Position numbers and translations under genes: made by a program. Under the pieces are notes generated by a model. The model was not told the origin of the DNA. It ran no database searches and saw only the letters and a list, made by a program, of their open reading frames with translations. Shown here piece after piece: positions 26,565 through 35,462 of a stretch of 64,000 bases of DNA. Location of the stretch: assembly GCF_001544515.1 (NCBI RefSeq), contig NZ_FCOL02000029.1:18575-82574 (forward strand), written 5' to 3'. Numbering within the stretch: the first letter of the stretch is position 1; every line of letters begins with the position of its first letter. This DNA comes from Caballeronia terrestris (GTDB lineage: Bacteria > Pseudomonadota > Gammaproteobacteria > Burkholderiales > Burkholderiaceae).

Positions 26565-26744
26565 ATCGTAACACAGGGTATCGCGCTCAAGGCTGGGCGC
26601 GGGCTCTCCTGACCTACCGCAAAGCCAAGCCAGACGGCGTTCGACGCGTTTCGCGGCAGGTCTTCCGATACGCGCCCGGTAGCATTTCGCCGGGTGCCGC
26701 ATTTTTGAAGCAATGAGTGAAGCAACGAGCGAGCCCGACTTCCC

Positions 26745-29570
26745 ATGACTCAAGCAGCGACCCCGGCAACATTGCGCAGTACAGCCTATTCCAACTATGC
26801 CGCGCGCGCGTACGCTGCGCGTCCGGATTTGCCCGCGCAGGTCGCGCAATGGGCGTCGGTGCCGATCACGCGCGGCTGGGTCGAATCGCGTCTGGATGCG
26901 CTCTGCGGCACCTGCTCGGGCGATGGCGTTCTCAACGAAGCCGCGCTGAAAACCGCGCTGCGGCGTCTGCGCACCGAAGTGTTTTGCACGGTCATGGAGC
27001 GCGATCTCGCGGGCGAGGCCGACGTCGCCGAGGTGACGGGCGCGATGACCGATCTCGCCGAAGTCACGGTCCAGCGGGCGCTCGCGGTGTTGTCGGCGGA
27101 TCTGGAGGTGCTCTTCGGCGAGCCGCGCGGACCCGAAGGCGAACGGCTGACGCTCGGCGTCGTCGGGATGGGGAAGCTCGGTGGGCGCGAGTTGAACGCG
27201 TCGTCGGATATCGATTTGATCTTCGTCTACGAGGAAGACGGCGAGACAGCCGGCGGTCAGCGCGCGCCGCTCACCACGCAGGAATTCTTCACACGGCTCG
27301 GTCGCCGGCTGATCGGCGCGCTCGCGGAACTCACGCAGGATGGCTACGTGTTTCGCGTCGATATGCGGCTTAGGCCGAACGGCGATTCCGGTCCGCTCGT
27401 GTGCAGCCTCGGCATGCTGGAGGAGTATTTCTACGTGCAGGGACGCGAGTGGGAGCGCTATGCGTGGATCAAGGGGCGGCTCGTGTCGGAGGGCGAAAGC
27501 GACTCGGCGCGACGGCTCGCGAAGCAGCTCGACGCGATCGTCACGCCGTTCGTGTACCGACGTTATCTCGATTACGGCGTGATCTCGGCGATCCGTTCGC
27601 TGCATCTGCAGATTCGCCAGGAAGCGCAGCGGCGCGCGTCGATGCGCCCCGACAAGGCCGACGACATCAAGCTCGGACGCGGCGGCATCCGCGAAATCGA
27701 GTTCAGCGCGCAGGTGTTTCAATTGATCCGCGGCGGACAGGCCGCCGCATTCCGCATTCGTCCGACGCTTGCCGTGCTCGAGCGGGCGGCGGCGCACGGG
27801 CTGATTTCGACGGCGGTGCGCGCTGCGCTGAGCGAGGCGTATCTGTTTTTGAGGACGGTCGAGCATCGGCTGCAGTATCGCAACGACGCGCAGACGCACG
27901 CGATGCCCGTCGCGCTCGACGAGCGCGAGTTGCTCGCGGAATCGCTCGGTTTCGCCGATTACGCCGCGCTGATGACGAAGCTCGATGCGCATCGCGAACT
28001 CGTCGAAGAACAGTTCGACGAGATTTTCGCCGACAAGGTCAGCGGGCAGGGCGGCTGCGGTGTGGCGGAGGATTCGGCGGCGTCGTGGATCTGGAGCAGC
28101 GCGCTCGCCGACGACAGCGCCGGCGAAGAACTCGTCGCGCGGCTCGCCGGGCTCGGCTTCACCGATCCGGCGGCGTTGCTGGCGCGGCTGACGAGCGTCT
28201 GGAATTCGACGCGCTATCTTGGATTGCCGGCGAAGAGCCGGGAGCGCTTCGACATCGTCGCGCAGCGCGCGCTGGAAGCGGCGCAGTCGATCGAGCCGGC
28301 CGCGCGGCGTGGTGACACGATTACGCGGCTTTTCGATTTGCTTGAGGCTGTGAGTAAGCGGGGGGCGTATCTCGCGTTGCTGACTGAGTATCCGGCGGCG
28401 CTGGATCGTGTGCTTTCCGTTTTGGGCGGGTCGCGCTGGGCGGCGGGGTATTTGATCCGCCATCCGCAATTGCTCGATGAATTGCTCGACGATGAAGCGA
28501 TTGCCAGTCCGTTCGATTGGCCCGAGTTCAAGCGCTCGCTGCGCGCCCGGCTGGCGGTGGCCGATGGCGCCGAGCAGCAGATGGATTTGCTGCGGCATGC
28601 GCATCAGGCTGAAGTGTTCCGGATCCTTCTGATTGATCTGGCGGGGAGTCTTACGGTTGAGCATGTGAGTGACCGGCTGTCTGAACTCGCGGATGCGGTT
28701 TTGGACGTGACGGTCGAGACGGTCTGGAAGCAGTTTCCCAAGCGGCATCGGGATGTGCCTCGGTTCGCCGTGATCGCTTATGGGAAGTTGGGTGGGAAGG
28801 AACTCGGGTATGCGTCGGACCTCGATCTGATCTTTCTCTACGATGATCCGGATGACGCCGCTTCGGATGTTTATGCGATGTTTGCTCGGCGGCTTGTTAC
28901 TTGGCTAACCACGGCGACGGGAGCGGGGACGCTGTTTGATGTCGATTTGAGGCTGCGGCCAAATGGGGAGTCGGGGCTGCTGGTCACGAGTTTGGAGTCG
29001 TTTCGTGCGTACCAAATCCGCGAAGGCGATGCGGCTAATACGGCCTGGGTTTGGGAGCATCAGGCGCTTTCCCGAGCGCGTTATAGCGCGGGCGATTCCG
29101 CGATAGGCGAGGCGTTTGAGGCGATTCGGGCGGAGGTTTTGGTCGCGCCTCGGGAGGCTGGTCCGTTATCGCGCGAAATCGTCGCGATGCGCGAGCGCGT
29201 GGAGGCCGGGCACCCGAATCGGACGGCGCTTTTTGACCTCAAGCACGATCGCGGCGGAATGGTCGATATCGAATTCATCGTGCAGTTTTGGGTGCTCCTG
29301 CATTCACGCGAACATCGGGAGTTTGTGCGTAATGCGGGGAATATTTCGCTGCTGAGGATTGCGGCGCAGTGTGGGCTTATGTCCACTGACGAGGCGGAGA
29401 CGGTTGGGGCCGCTTATCGGGTTTATCGGAAGATGCAGCATAAGTTGAGGTTGGATGGGATGGAGAAGGCTCGCGTCGAGCCCGAACTCGTCGCCGGAGA
29501 GCAGGCGGCTGTTATAAGCGTTTGGGACAGGGTCTTTAAAGGAGGTGTGGAGGCGTCGGGCCTCGGATAA
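26745..29570 (+). CDS. glnE: Bifunctional glutamine synthetase adenylyltransferase/adenylyl-removing enzyme
   Basis: GlnE adds and removes AMP on glutamine synthetase in response to PII, tuning nitrogen assimilation. The 941-residue protein has two nucleotidyltransferase domains: one at the N-terminus (GMGKLGGRELNASSDIDLIF, residues 141-160) and one in the C-terminal half (AYGKLGGKELGYASDLDLIF). Each has the G-x11-D-x-D pattern, and FDVDLRLRPNGESGLL follows the second. From about 28330 on, codon use shifts visibly toward T-ending codons. The last residues (FKGGVEASGLG) differ from the usual GlnE end, at the edge of an AT-rich islet. It is divergent from yhdP. Confidence 0.95.
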   Translation: MTQAATPATLRSTAYSNYAARAYAARPDLPAQVAQWASVPITRGWVESRLDALCGTCSGDGVLNEAALKTALRRLRTEVFCTVMERDLAGEADVAEVTGAMTDLAEVTVQRALAVLSADLEVLFGEPRGPEGERLTLGVVGMGKLGGRELNASSDIDLIFVYEEDGETAGGQRAPLTTQEFFTRLGRRLIGALAELTQDGYVFRVDMRLRPNGDSGPLVCSLGMLEEYFYVQGREWERYAWIKGRLVSEGESDSARRLAKQLDAIVTPFVYRRYLDYGVISAIRSLHLQIRQEAQRRASMRPDKADDIKLGRGGIREIEFSAQVFQLIRGGQAAAFRIRPTLAVLERAAAHGLISTAVRAALSEAYLFLRTVEHRLQYRNDAQTHAMPVALDERELLAESLGFADYAALMTKLDAHRELVEEQFDEIFADKVSGQGGCGVAEDSAASWIWSSALADDSAGEELVARLAGLGFTDPAALLARLTSVWNSTRYLGLPAKSRERFDIVAQRALEAAQSIEPAARRGDTITRLFDLLEAVSKRGAYLALLTEYPAALDRVLSVLGGSRWAAGYLIRHPQLLDELLDDEAIASPFDWPEFKRSLRARLAVADGAEQQMDLLRHAHQAEVFRILLIDLAGSLTVEHVSDRLSELADAVLDVTVETVWKQFPKRHRDVPRFAVIAYGKLGGKELGYASDLDLIFLYDDPDDAASDVYAMFARRLVTWLTTATGAGTLFDVDLRLRPNGESGLLVTSLESFRAYQIREGDAANTAWVWEHQALSRARYSAGDSAIGEAFEAIRAEVLVAPREAGPLSREIVAMRERVEAGHPNRTALFDLKHDRGGMVDIEFIVQFWVLLHSREHREFVRNAGNISLLRIAAQCGLMSTDEAETVGAAYRVYRKMQHKLRLDGMEKARVEPELVAGEQAAVISVWDRVFKGGVEASGLG

Positions 29571-29595
29571 GCATGGCCTGACAAAAAGCTCGTAT

Positions 29596-29886
29596 ATGCG
29601 GAAAACGATTTTTTGTTGGGTTTATTGCTATAGCTTCCTAAATGGACGGACGCCAGAAAAACTCGTTGAGGTCATTCACAAGAAGCTGATCAATAGTGGT
29701 TAAACGGTACCCTTCGAGGCTATTCGTAAAGCGCTTTTTTCGACAGCGACAATACCTCGTGTTGAGCCGAAAACACCGGGCGTAACGGTCGTCTCGGCCT
29801 CCGGGGCACCCGTGCCTTGGGCAACCATTGTCGCTATCGCAGATAACGGTACAACAAGTCCGAACAGACGGATTCGAGCGGTATGA
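29596..29886 (+). pseudogene. Stop-interrupted unknown ORF in an AT-rich islet
   Basis: An ATG frame at 29596 encodes a 35-residue peptide (MRKTIFCWVYCYSFLNGRTP, then EKLVEVIHKKLINSG) and stops at TAA 29701-29703. The same frame is then open for 60 codons with protein-like composition (PFEAIRKALFSTATIPRVEP, PGVTVVSASGAPVPWATIVA) and ends at 29886, overlapping the next gene by four bases (ATGA). This could be one gene broken by a nonsense change, or two unrelated fragments. No family is recognised, and no ATG follows the internal stop. Base composition is far more AT-rich than in the flanking core genes. Confidence 0.4.
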
Positions 29887-30290
29887 CCACGCTCACGATT
29901 TCCACACGCCGTCGCTATGAAGTGCTTATCGCGCATCCCAGTTTCGCGGGCGCCATGATCCCTTCATGGGATCCAGCCGACGATGTTCAAGTGTCTCTGG
30001 CACCTACTGAGAATATGGGTTCGGTGATTCTCTTTAGTGCTGGATATATTCCTGGACTTCATGGAAGATTAAATCCGATCCTTGACACTGAAAATCGTAC
30101 ATGTTTGTACGCCGATAATATTGCCGTCGACGGGGGTAAAAACCAGTCTGCTACGTTTATAGTGAATCATCCGATTCAACTTGAAGATTGTAACGGGATA
30201 ATTATGCAAATTCGTATTCTTTATATAAAGGGGCGAACGTCCCTGATTCAGTTCGTTCATTCACGATACGATGACCAAGGATTGGATTAA
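29883..30290 (+). CDS. Hypothetical protein in AT-rich islet
   Basis: A 135-residue unknown protein. It starts MTTLTISTRRRYEVLIAHPS and contains SVILFSAGYIPGLHGRLNP and QLEDCNGIIMQIRILYIKGR; predicted to be soluble and beta-rich, with no signal peptide or membrane helix. Its ATG overlaps the stop of the preceding frame by four bases, suggesting translational coupling. The low GC content and unusual codons (AGA, TTA, ATA) suggest horizontal acquisition. It ends before a strong bidirectional terminator and converges on recN. I do not recognise a family and assign no function. Confidence 0.55.
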   Translation: MTTLTISTRRRYEVLIAHPSFAGAMIPSWDPADDVQVSLAPTENMGSVILFSAGYIPGLHGRLNPILDTENRTCLYADNIAVDGGKNQSATFIVNHPIQLEDCNGIIMQIRILYIKGRTSLIQFVHSRYDDQGLD

Positions 30291-30337
30291 AGGGCTAATT
30301 GGTACTAAAACCGAACGGATGAATCACCCACTGAACG

Positions 30338-30371
30338 AAAAGACCGCGCACATTATTGGGCGCGGTCTTTT
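30338..30371. terminator. Bidirectional terminator between the islet and recN
   Basis: AAAAGACCGCGC pairs perfectly with GCGCGGTCTTTT around a ten-base loop. The flanking A and T runs make it active on both strands, ending the islet genes and recN. Confidence 0.88.
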
Positions 30372-30445
30372 GCTTACGATTTAAGAAGAGTTGTCTTTGC
30401 TTCGCGAGGTTTCTTCCGTCCCGCAAACAAAATTCCGCGAAAAAA

Positions 30446-32101
30446 CTAAGCCGCCAACATCTCCCTAGCATGTTTCCTAGTAGTAGCCGTAATTTCAATC
30501 CCCCCCAACATCCGCGCGACTTCTTCCACTCGTTTCGCCTTATCTAGCGGCGTAACGGTGCTTACAGTCCCACCATTCGCATCCCCGGCTTTTGCGACTT
30601 GGAAATGCTGATCCCCGCGCGCCGCAACCTGGGGAAGGTGCGTAACGCACAAAACCTGCCGATCTCGCCCCAACTGATGTAATAGCCGCCCGACGACTTC
30701 AGCCACGCCACCCCCAATCCCCGTGTCAACTTCATCAAAGATCAGCGTAGGCGTCGGACTCGCGGTACTCGCAATCACAGCAAGAGCCAAACTAATCCGC
30801 GCCAACTCACCTCCTGAAGCAACCTTAGCCAGTGGCCGAAGCGCAACTCCAGCATGCCCCGCGACACGAAACTCGATCTGCTCAAGCCCGCTCGCCCCAC
30901 CTTCCGCCAACGGCACGAGCGCAACCTCAAAACTTCCACCCGCCATCGAAAGCTCCTGCATTCCCACCGTAACCGCGGCCCCAAGCGCCGTCGCAGCCTT
31001 CGCACGCGCTTTCGACAGCACCTTTGCCTCCGCGAGATACGCGTCCTTGGCCTTCGCCTCCGCCGCCCGCAATCCATCCAGATCCGCCGCAGCATCAAGC
31101 CGAGCAAGCTGCTGCCGACGCGCCTCATGCTCTTCCGGCAGCGCTTCCGGCTGCATACGAAACTTCCGCGCCGTCGAATGCAACTGGTCCATCCGCTTCT
31201 CAACCTGCGCTAACCGATCCGGATCGAGCTCCAGCCGCTGCGCATAATGCGACAGCGAATACGCCGCCTCCTGCAACTGAATCTCCGCCGGCTCGAGCGA
31301 CGCCAGCACATCGGAAAGCGCCGGATCGATATCCGCAAGCCCGCGCAGTTTGGAAGTGATCGCAGCAAGCTGAGTAATCATCGCGTCATCCGATTCGGAT
31401 AGGGCGTCGAGCGCGCCCTGCACGCCGTCGATGAGACTCGCCGAATGCGACAGCCGATGATGCTCCGCGCTCACTTCCTCCCACTCGCCCGGCTGCGGCG
31501 AAATCTTGTCGAATTCGCTCAGTTGCCACGCGAGCCGCTCGCGCTCCAACTGCAACTCGCGATCGCGGCTCTGCGCCGTCTCCACCGCCTGCGCCGCGTC
31601 GCGCCAAGCGCGATACGCACGCGTCACCGAAGCAGCCGTGTCCGTAAGCCCGGCATGCGTATCGAAGAGTTCGCGTTGCGCATCAGGACGCATCAGCAAC
31701 TGATGCGCGTGCTGCCCATGAATATCGACCAGCATCTCGCCGACTTCGCGCAATTGCGTGAGCGTCGCGGGCGTGCCGTTGATGAACGCGCGCGAGCGGC
31801 CGTTCGAATCGATCACCCGGCGCAGCATCACCGTGTCCGCTTCGCCCGCGGCCAGCGCGTGCTCTTCGAGCCAGCGAAAAACCGCCTCGTGCGTCGAGAA
31901 TTCGGCGGTGATGTCGGCGCGCGCCTCGCCCGTGCGCACGACGCTCGCGTCGCCGCGCGCGCCGAGCGTGAGGGCGAGGGCGTCGATAAGGATGGATTTG
32001 CCGGCGCCGGTTTCACCCGAAAAAACCGTGAAGCCGCTGTCGAATTCGAGGTCGAGCGCGGCGACGATGACGAAGTCGCGAATCGAAAGATGACGGAGCA
32101 T
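30446..32101 (-). CDS. recN: DNA repair ATPase RecN
   Basis: RecN is an SMC-like ATPase that helps double-strand-break repair. The 551-residue protein has an N-terminal Walker A (GETGAGKSILIDALALTLG), a central coiled coil (residues about 160-370, rich in E, L and R), and C-terminal ABC signature and Walker B (KVASGGELARISLALAVIA, IFDEVDTGIGGGVAEVVG). The N-terminus MLRHLSIRDFVIV is typical. It lies 35 bases downstream of nadK on the same strand. No LexA box was seen in that gap, so it is probably transcribed from the nadK promoter. Confidence 0.95.
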   Translation of the reverse strand: MLRHLSIRDFVIVAALDLEFDSGFTVFSGETGAGKSILIDALALTLGARGDASVVRTGEARADITAEFSTHEAVFRWLEEHALAAGEADTVMLRRVIDSNGRSRAFINGTPATLTQLREVGEMLVDIHGQHAHQLLMRPDAQRELFDTHAGLTDTAASVTRAYRAWRDAAQAVETAQSRDRELQLERERLAWQLSEFDKISPQPGEWEEVSAEHHRLSHSASLIDGVQGALDALSESDDAMITQLAAITSKLRGLADIDPALSDVLASLEPAEIQLQEAAYSLSHYAQRLELDPDRLAQVEKRMDQLHSTARKFRMQPEALPEEHEARRQQLARLDAAADLDGLRAAEAKAKDAYLAEAKVLSKARAKAATALGAAVTVGMQELSMAGGSFEVALVPLAEGGASGLEQIEFRVAGHAGVALRPLAKVASGGELARISLALAVIASTASPTPTLIFDEVDTGIGGGVAEVVGRLLHQLGRDRQVLCVTHLPQVAARGDQHFQVAKAGDANGGTVSTVTPLDKAKRVEEVARMLGGIEITATTRKHAREMLAA

Positions 32102-32136
32102 GAATGGAGGCGTGGAGGAATGACGCGTGTGCGCGT

Positions 32137-33039
32137 TCAGGGATTCGAAGCATCGGCCTGCGACGGATGCTCATGCCAGTGAAGCTTCTTCCTGAGCGTC
32201 GCGAAGTGACTGTAGCCGACCGGATGCAGCACCGGCACCGTATGGCGCGAGCGGCGCACCTCGATCGTGTCGTTCAGTTCGACTGCGGTGAACGACTGCA
32301 TGTCGAAGTTCACGTTTACGTCGCGCCCGGCGATGATCTGGATATCGACCTTGGAATCGTCGGGCAGCACGATCGGACGGTTCGACAGCGAATGCGGCGC
32401 GATCGGCACGAGCACGAAGCCCTGCAACTCGGGATGCAGGATCGGCCCGGCGGCGGAAAGCGCATAGGCCGTCGAACCGGTGGGCGTCGCGACGATCAGG
32501 CCGTCGGAGCGCTGGTCATACATGAAATGGCCGTCCACGGACACGCGCAGTTCCGTCATGCCCGAAAAACCGCTGCGGTTCACGACGACGTCGTTGAACG
32601 CCAGCGCGTGATAAATCGGCTTGCCGTCGCGCACGATGCTCGCTTCGAGCAGGCTGCGCTCCTCACGCTCGAAGCAGCCCGCGAGCATCTGCGGAACGAG
32701 TTCGTGCATCTGCGCGAGCGAAATATCCGTGATGAAGCCGAGCCGCCCGTGATTCACGCCGATCAAAGGCGTCTTGTACGGCGCGAGTTGCCTCCCGAAG
32801 CCGAGCATCGTGCCGTCGCCGCCGAGCACGACCGCCACGTCCGCACGCGCGCCGATCTCGGCGGTGGACAGCGCCGGATAGCGCGTCACGCCGACCTCTT
32901 TCGCGGTCTGCGCCTCGAACACGACTTCGAAGCCCTGGCCCGCGATCAATTCGGCGATTGACGTCAGCGGCGCCTCGATGCCGGGCGTGTTGGTGCGCCC
33001 TACGAGCGCGACGGTCTTGAATTGGCTGCCAATTTCCAT
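32137..33039 (-). CDS. nadK: NAD kinase
   Basis: NadK phosphorylates NAD to NADP. The 300-residue protein has the GGDG motif (VVLGGDGTMLGFGRQ), NHGRLGFITDI, the NE/D-type motif (FNDVVVNRSGFSG) and the C-terminal TPTGSTAYALSAAGPI. The start was set at the ATG giving MEIGSQFKTVALVGR, the family N-terminus in Burkholderiales; a longer frame from 33099 adds 20 residues without support. It is divergent from hrcA and co-linear with recN, a pairing also found in other proteobacteria. Confidence 0.94.
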   Translation of the reverse strand: MEIGSQFKTVALVGRTNTPGIEAPLTSIAELIAGQGFEVVFEAQTAKEVGVTRYPALSTAEIGARADVAVVLGGDGTMLGFGRQLAPYKTPLIGVNHGRLGFITDISLAQMHELVPQMLAGCFEREERSLLEASIVRDGKPIYHALAFNDVVVNRSGFSGMTELRVSVDGHFMYDQRSDGLIVATPTGSTAYALSAAGPILHPELQGFVLVPIAPHSLSNRPIVLPDDSKVDIQIIAGRDVNVNFDMQSFTAVELNDTIEVRRSRHTVPVLHPVGYSHFATLRKKLHWHEHPSQADASNP

Positions 33040-33213
33040 GCCGGCATTACAACATAGGTTAAGGGCGAAAAGAACCGTGGGCGAACCCGCCCGCGGCACG
33101 CGCGGCGCTTATATATTGTTTGTCGATAGAATGGAGCGCATCCTGAGTTCGGTGGCACACAGCGCGCGCCCAAGCGGCCCCGGGCGCGCACGCCGTTCAA
33201 TGACGCGTTGAGC

Positions 33214-33219
33214 TAAAAT
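33214..33219 (+). promoter_or_regulatory. -10 element almost touching the hrcA start codon
   Basis: TAAAAT ends only six bases before the hrcA ATG, so a transcript from it would start at or next to the start codon. No Shine-Dalgarno is visible. A clear -35 is not seen at 17 bases upstream, so the promoter is tentative. Confidence 0.4.
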
Positions 33220-33225
33220 TTCCCC

Positions 33226-34242
33226 ATGCTAGACCCACGTGCACAAACCCTCCTCAAGACGTTGATCGAGCGCTACATCGCCGAAGGTCAGCCGGTGGGT
33301 TCGCGCACGCTGTCACGTTACTCCGGTCTCGAACTGAGCCCGGCCACGATCCGCAACGTGATGTCGGATCTGGAGGAGCTCGGGCTCGTCGCGAGTCCGC
33401 ATACGTCGGCGGGGCGCATTCCCACGCCGCGCGGCTATCGCGTCTTCGTCGACACCATGCTGACTGTAGAGGCGCCCGAAGACGAAGCAATGACCACTGC
33501 CGTCAAGACGCGCCTGCAGGGCGAGGAACCTCAGAAGATCGTCGCGGCGGCGGCGAGCGTGCTGTCGAGCCTGTCGTCGTTCGCGGGGGTGATCCTGACG
33601 CCGCGCCGCAGCCACATGTTCAAGCAGATCGAGTTCATGCGCCTGTCGGACAAGCGCATCCTGCTCATCATCGTGACGCCGGAAGGCGATGTCCAGAACC
33701 GCATCATGGCGACGCAGCGCGATTATTCGCCGTCGCAACTGACCGAGGCGTCGAACTACATCAACGCGCACTTCGCCGGCCTGTCCTTCGACGAGGTGCG
33801 CCGCCGACTTCGCGAGGAAATCGACCAGTTGCGCGGCGACATGACCACGCTGATGCACGCAGCGGTCGCGGCGAGCACCGACACAACCGATCCCGGCGAC
33901 ACCTTGCTGATCTCCGGCGAGCGCAATCTGCTGGAAGTGGCGGACCTTTCGTCCGACATGGCGCGGCTGCGCAAGCTTTTCGACGTATTCGACCAAAAGA
34001 CGAGTCTCCTGCAATTGCTCGACGTATCGAGCCACGCGCAAGGCGTGCAGATTTTTATCGGCGGCGAGTCAAATCTCGTGCCGATCGAGGAAATGAGCGT
34101 GGTGACGGCGCCGTACGAGGTGAACGGCAAGATCGTCGGCACGCTCGGCGTGATCGGGCCGACGCGCATGGCCTACAACCGCGTGATCCCGATCGTCGAC
34201 ATCACCGCGCGGCTGCTTTCCATGTCGCTTAGCCAGCAATAG
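33226..34242 (+). CDS. hrcA: Heat-inducible transcription repressor HrcA
   Basis: HrcA represses groE and/or dnaK operons by binding CIRCE elements, and needs GroEL to fold. The 338-residue protein begins with a winged-helix domain (LDPRAQTLLKTLIERYIAEG, SRTLSRYSGLELSPATIRNV). It continues with the GAF-like domain and ends in the conserved GVIGPTRMAYNRVIPIVD. No CIRCE repeat was found near hrcA, grpE, dnaK or dnaJ in this window, so its targets here probably lie elsewhere, for example groESL. It is divergent from nadK. Confidence 0.95.
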   Translation: MLDPRAQTLLKTLIERYIAEGQPVGSRTLSRYSGLELSPATIRNVMSDLEELGLVASPHTSAGRIPTPRGYRVFVDTMLTVEAPEDEAMTTAVKTRLQGEEPQKIVAAAASVLSSLSSFAGVILTPRRSHMFKQIEFMRLSDKRILLIIVTPEGDVQNRIMATQRDYSPSQLTEASNYINAHFAGLSFDEVRRRLREEIDQLRGDMTTLMHAAVAASTDTTDPGDTLLISGERNLLEVADLSSDMARLRKLFDVFDQKTSLLQLLDVSSHAQGVQIFIGGESNLVPIEEMSVVTAPYEVNGKIVGTLGVIGPTRMAYNRVIPIVDITARLLSMSLSQQ

Positions 34243-34330
34243 ACAGCCGAGCCTTCCCGCCATGTTCACCCGGCGCACGCCGCGCCGCCACTAGGCCGTT
34301 CGGCCGATGATGCGCCTCGACCCGCGCCGC

Positions 34331-34336
34331 TATAAT
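34331..34336 (+). promoter_or_regulatory. -10 element of hemH
   Basis: A perfect TATAAT stands 41 bases before the hemH ATG. No good -35 was found. Confidence 0.45.
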
Positions 34337-34377
34337 GGCCTTCACTCCACGACGCCCCTTATCCGGCCGCCTTCTAC

Positions 34378-35445
34378 ATGCGTTTCGACCTCGAGTTGCC
34401 CTCACAGCATGCCGCCTCGCATCGCGTTGCCGTGCTGCTGATCAACCTCGGTACGCCTGACGCGCCGACGCCTCGGGCCGTGCGCAAATATCTCGCGCAG
34501 TTCCTGTCCGATCCGCGTGTGGTCGAGATTCCGGCATTCGTTTGGCAGTTGATCCTGCGGCTCGTGATCCTGCCGTTTCGCAGCCGTGCGTCGGCGAAGA
34601 AGTATGCGCAGGTCTGGATGCCGGAAGGCTCGCCGTTGCGCGTCTATACGGAACGGCAGGCCGAGCAGTTGCGGCGTCTGTTCGCCGCGAACGACTATCA
34701 GGTGATCGTCGAGTACGCGATGCGCTACGGCACGCCGGGCATCCCCGCGATGCTGAATCAGTTGAAGCTCGAAGGCGCCGAGCGCGTGCTGCTGGTGCCG
34801 ATGTATCCGCAATATTCGTCATCGACCACGGCCACCGCCTTCGACGACGCGTTTACCGCGCTCAAGCGGGTGCGCAACCAGCCCGAAATCCGCACAATCC
34901 GCCATTACGCCGATCATCCGGCCTATATCGGCGCGCTCGCCGAACAGGTGCGCGATTACTGGCGGCATCACGGCCAGCCGGATTTCGCCGCGGGCGACAA
35001 ACTCGTGCTGAGTTTTCATGGCGTGCCCAAGCGCACGATGGATCTCGGCGATCCGTACCACGACCAGTGCCAGCAGACCGGTTCGCTGCTCACGGCGGCG
35101 CTCGGGCTTACGCCGGTCGAATGCCGCATCACGTTCCAGTCGCGTTTTGGACGCGCGGAGTGGCTGCAGCCGTACACCGCGCCTACGCTTGCCGAACTCG
35201 GCGCGGGCGGCGTGAAGCGCGTGGACGTGTTCTGCCCGGGCTTCACCGCGGATTGTCTGGAGACGATCGAGGAAATCGGCATCGAAGTGCGCGACGAATT
35301 CCTGCACGCGGGCGGCAAGGCGTTTCACCGCATTCCGTGCCTGAACGCTTCGCCGTCGTGGATCAAGGCGCTCGGCGAGATCGTCGCGCAACATCTGCAG
35401 GGCTGGCCGGTTCAGGCGGTGCAGCCGCTGAGCGCGGTCGCGTGA
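34378..35445 (+). CDS. hemH: Ferrochelatase
   Basis: HemH inserts Fe(II) into protoporphyrin IX, the last step of heme synthesis. The 355-residue protein has the N-terminal LLINLGTPDAPTPRAVRKYL, the catalytic histidine in VLSFHGVPKRTM, the metal-site glutamate region near CPGFTADCLETIEEIGIE, and the tail FHRIPCLNASPSWIKAL. Cytoplasmic, membrane-associated family. It follows hrcA by 135 bases behind its own -10 element and precedes hslR by 17 bases, so hemH-hslR may be co-transcribed. Confidence 0.95.
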   Translation: MRFDLELPSQHAASHRVAVLLINLGTPDAPTPRAVRKYLAQFLSDPRVVEIPAFVWQLILRLVILPFRSRASAKKYAQVWMPEGSPLRVYTERQAEQLRRLFAANDYQVIVEYAMRYGTPGIPAMLNQLKLEGAERVLLVPMYPQYSSSTTATAFDDAFTALKRVRNQPEIRTIRHYADHPAYIGALAEQVRDYWRHHGQPDFAAGDKLVLSFHGVPKRTMDLGDPYHDQCQQTGSLLTAALGLTPVECRITFQSRFGRAEWLQPYTAPTLAELGAGGVKRVDVFCPGFTADCLETIEEIGIEVRDEFLHAGGKAFHRIPCLNASPSWIKALGEIVAQHLQGWPVQAVQPLSAVA

Positions 35446-35462
35446 CACATTAGCCAGAGAAA

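Noticed and set aside
26442..28748. Open frame of about 770 codons antisense to glnE
   Set aside because: Arg-rich shadow composition and no domain; it spans the divergent promoter region.
29700..29936. Minus-strand frame of 78 codons in the AT-rich islet
   Set aside because: No ribosome-binding site or similarity; the plus-strand frames there are better supported by ATGA coupling.
33040..33225. CIRCE element (TTAGCACTC inverted repeat) near hrcA, grpE, dnaK or dnaJ
   Set aside because: No such repeat found in any of these upstream regions; grpE and dnaK instead carry sigma-32-like boxes.
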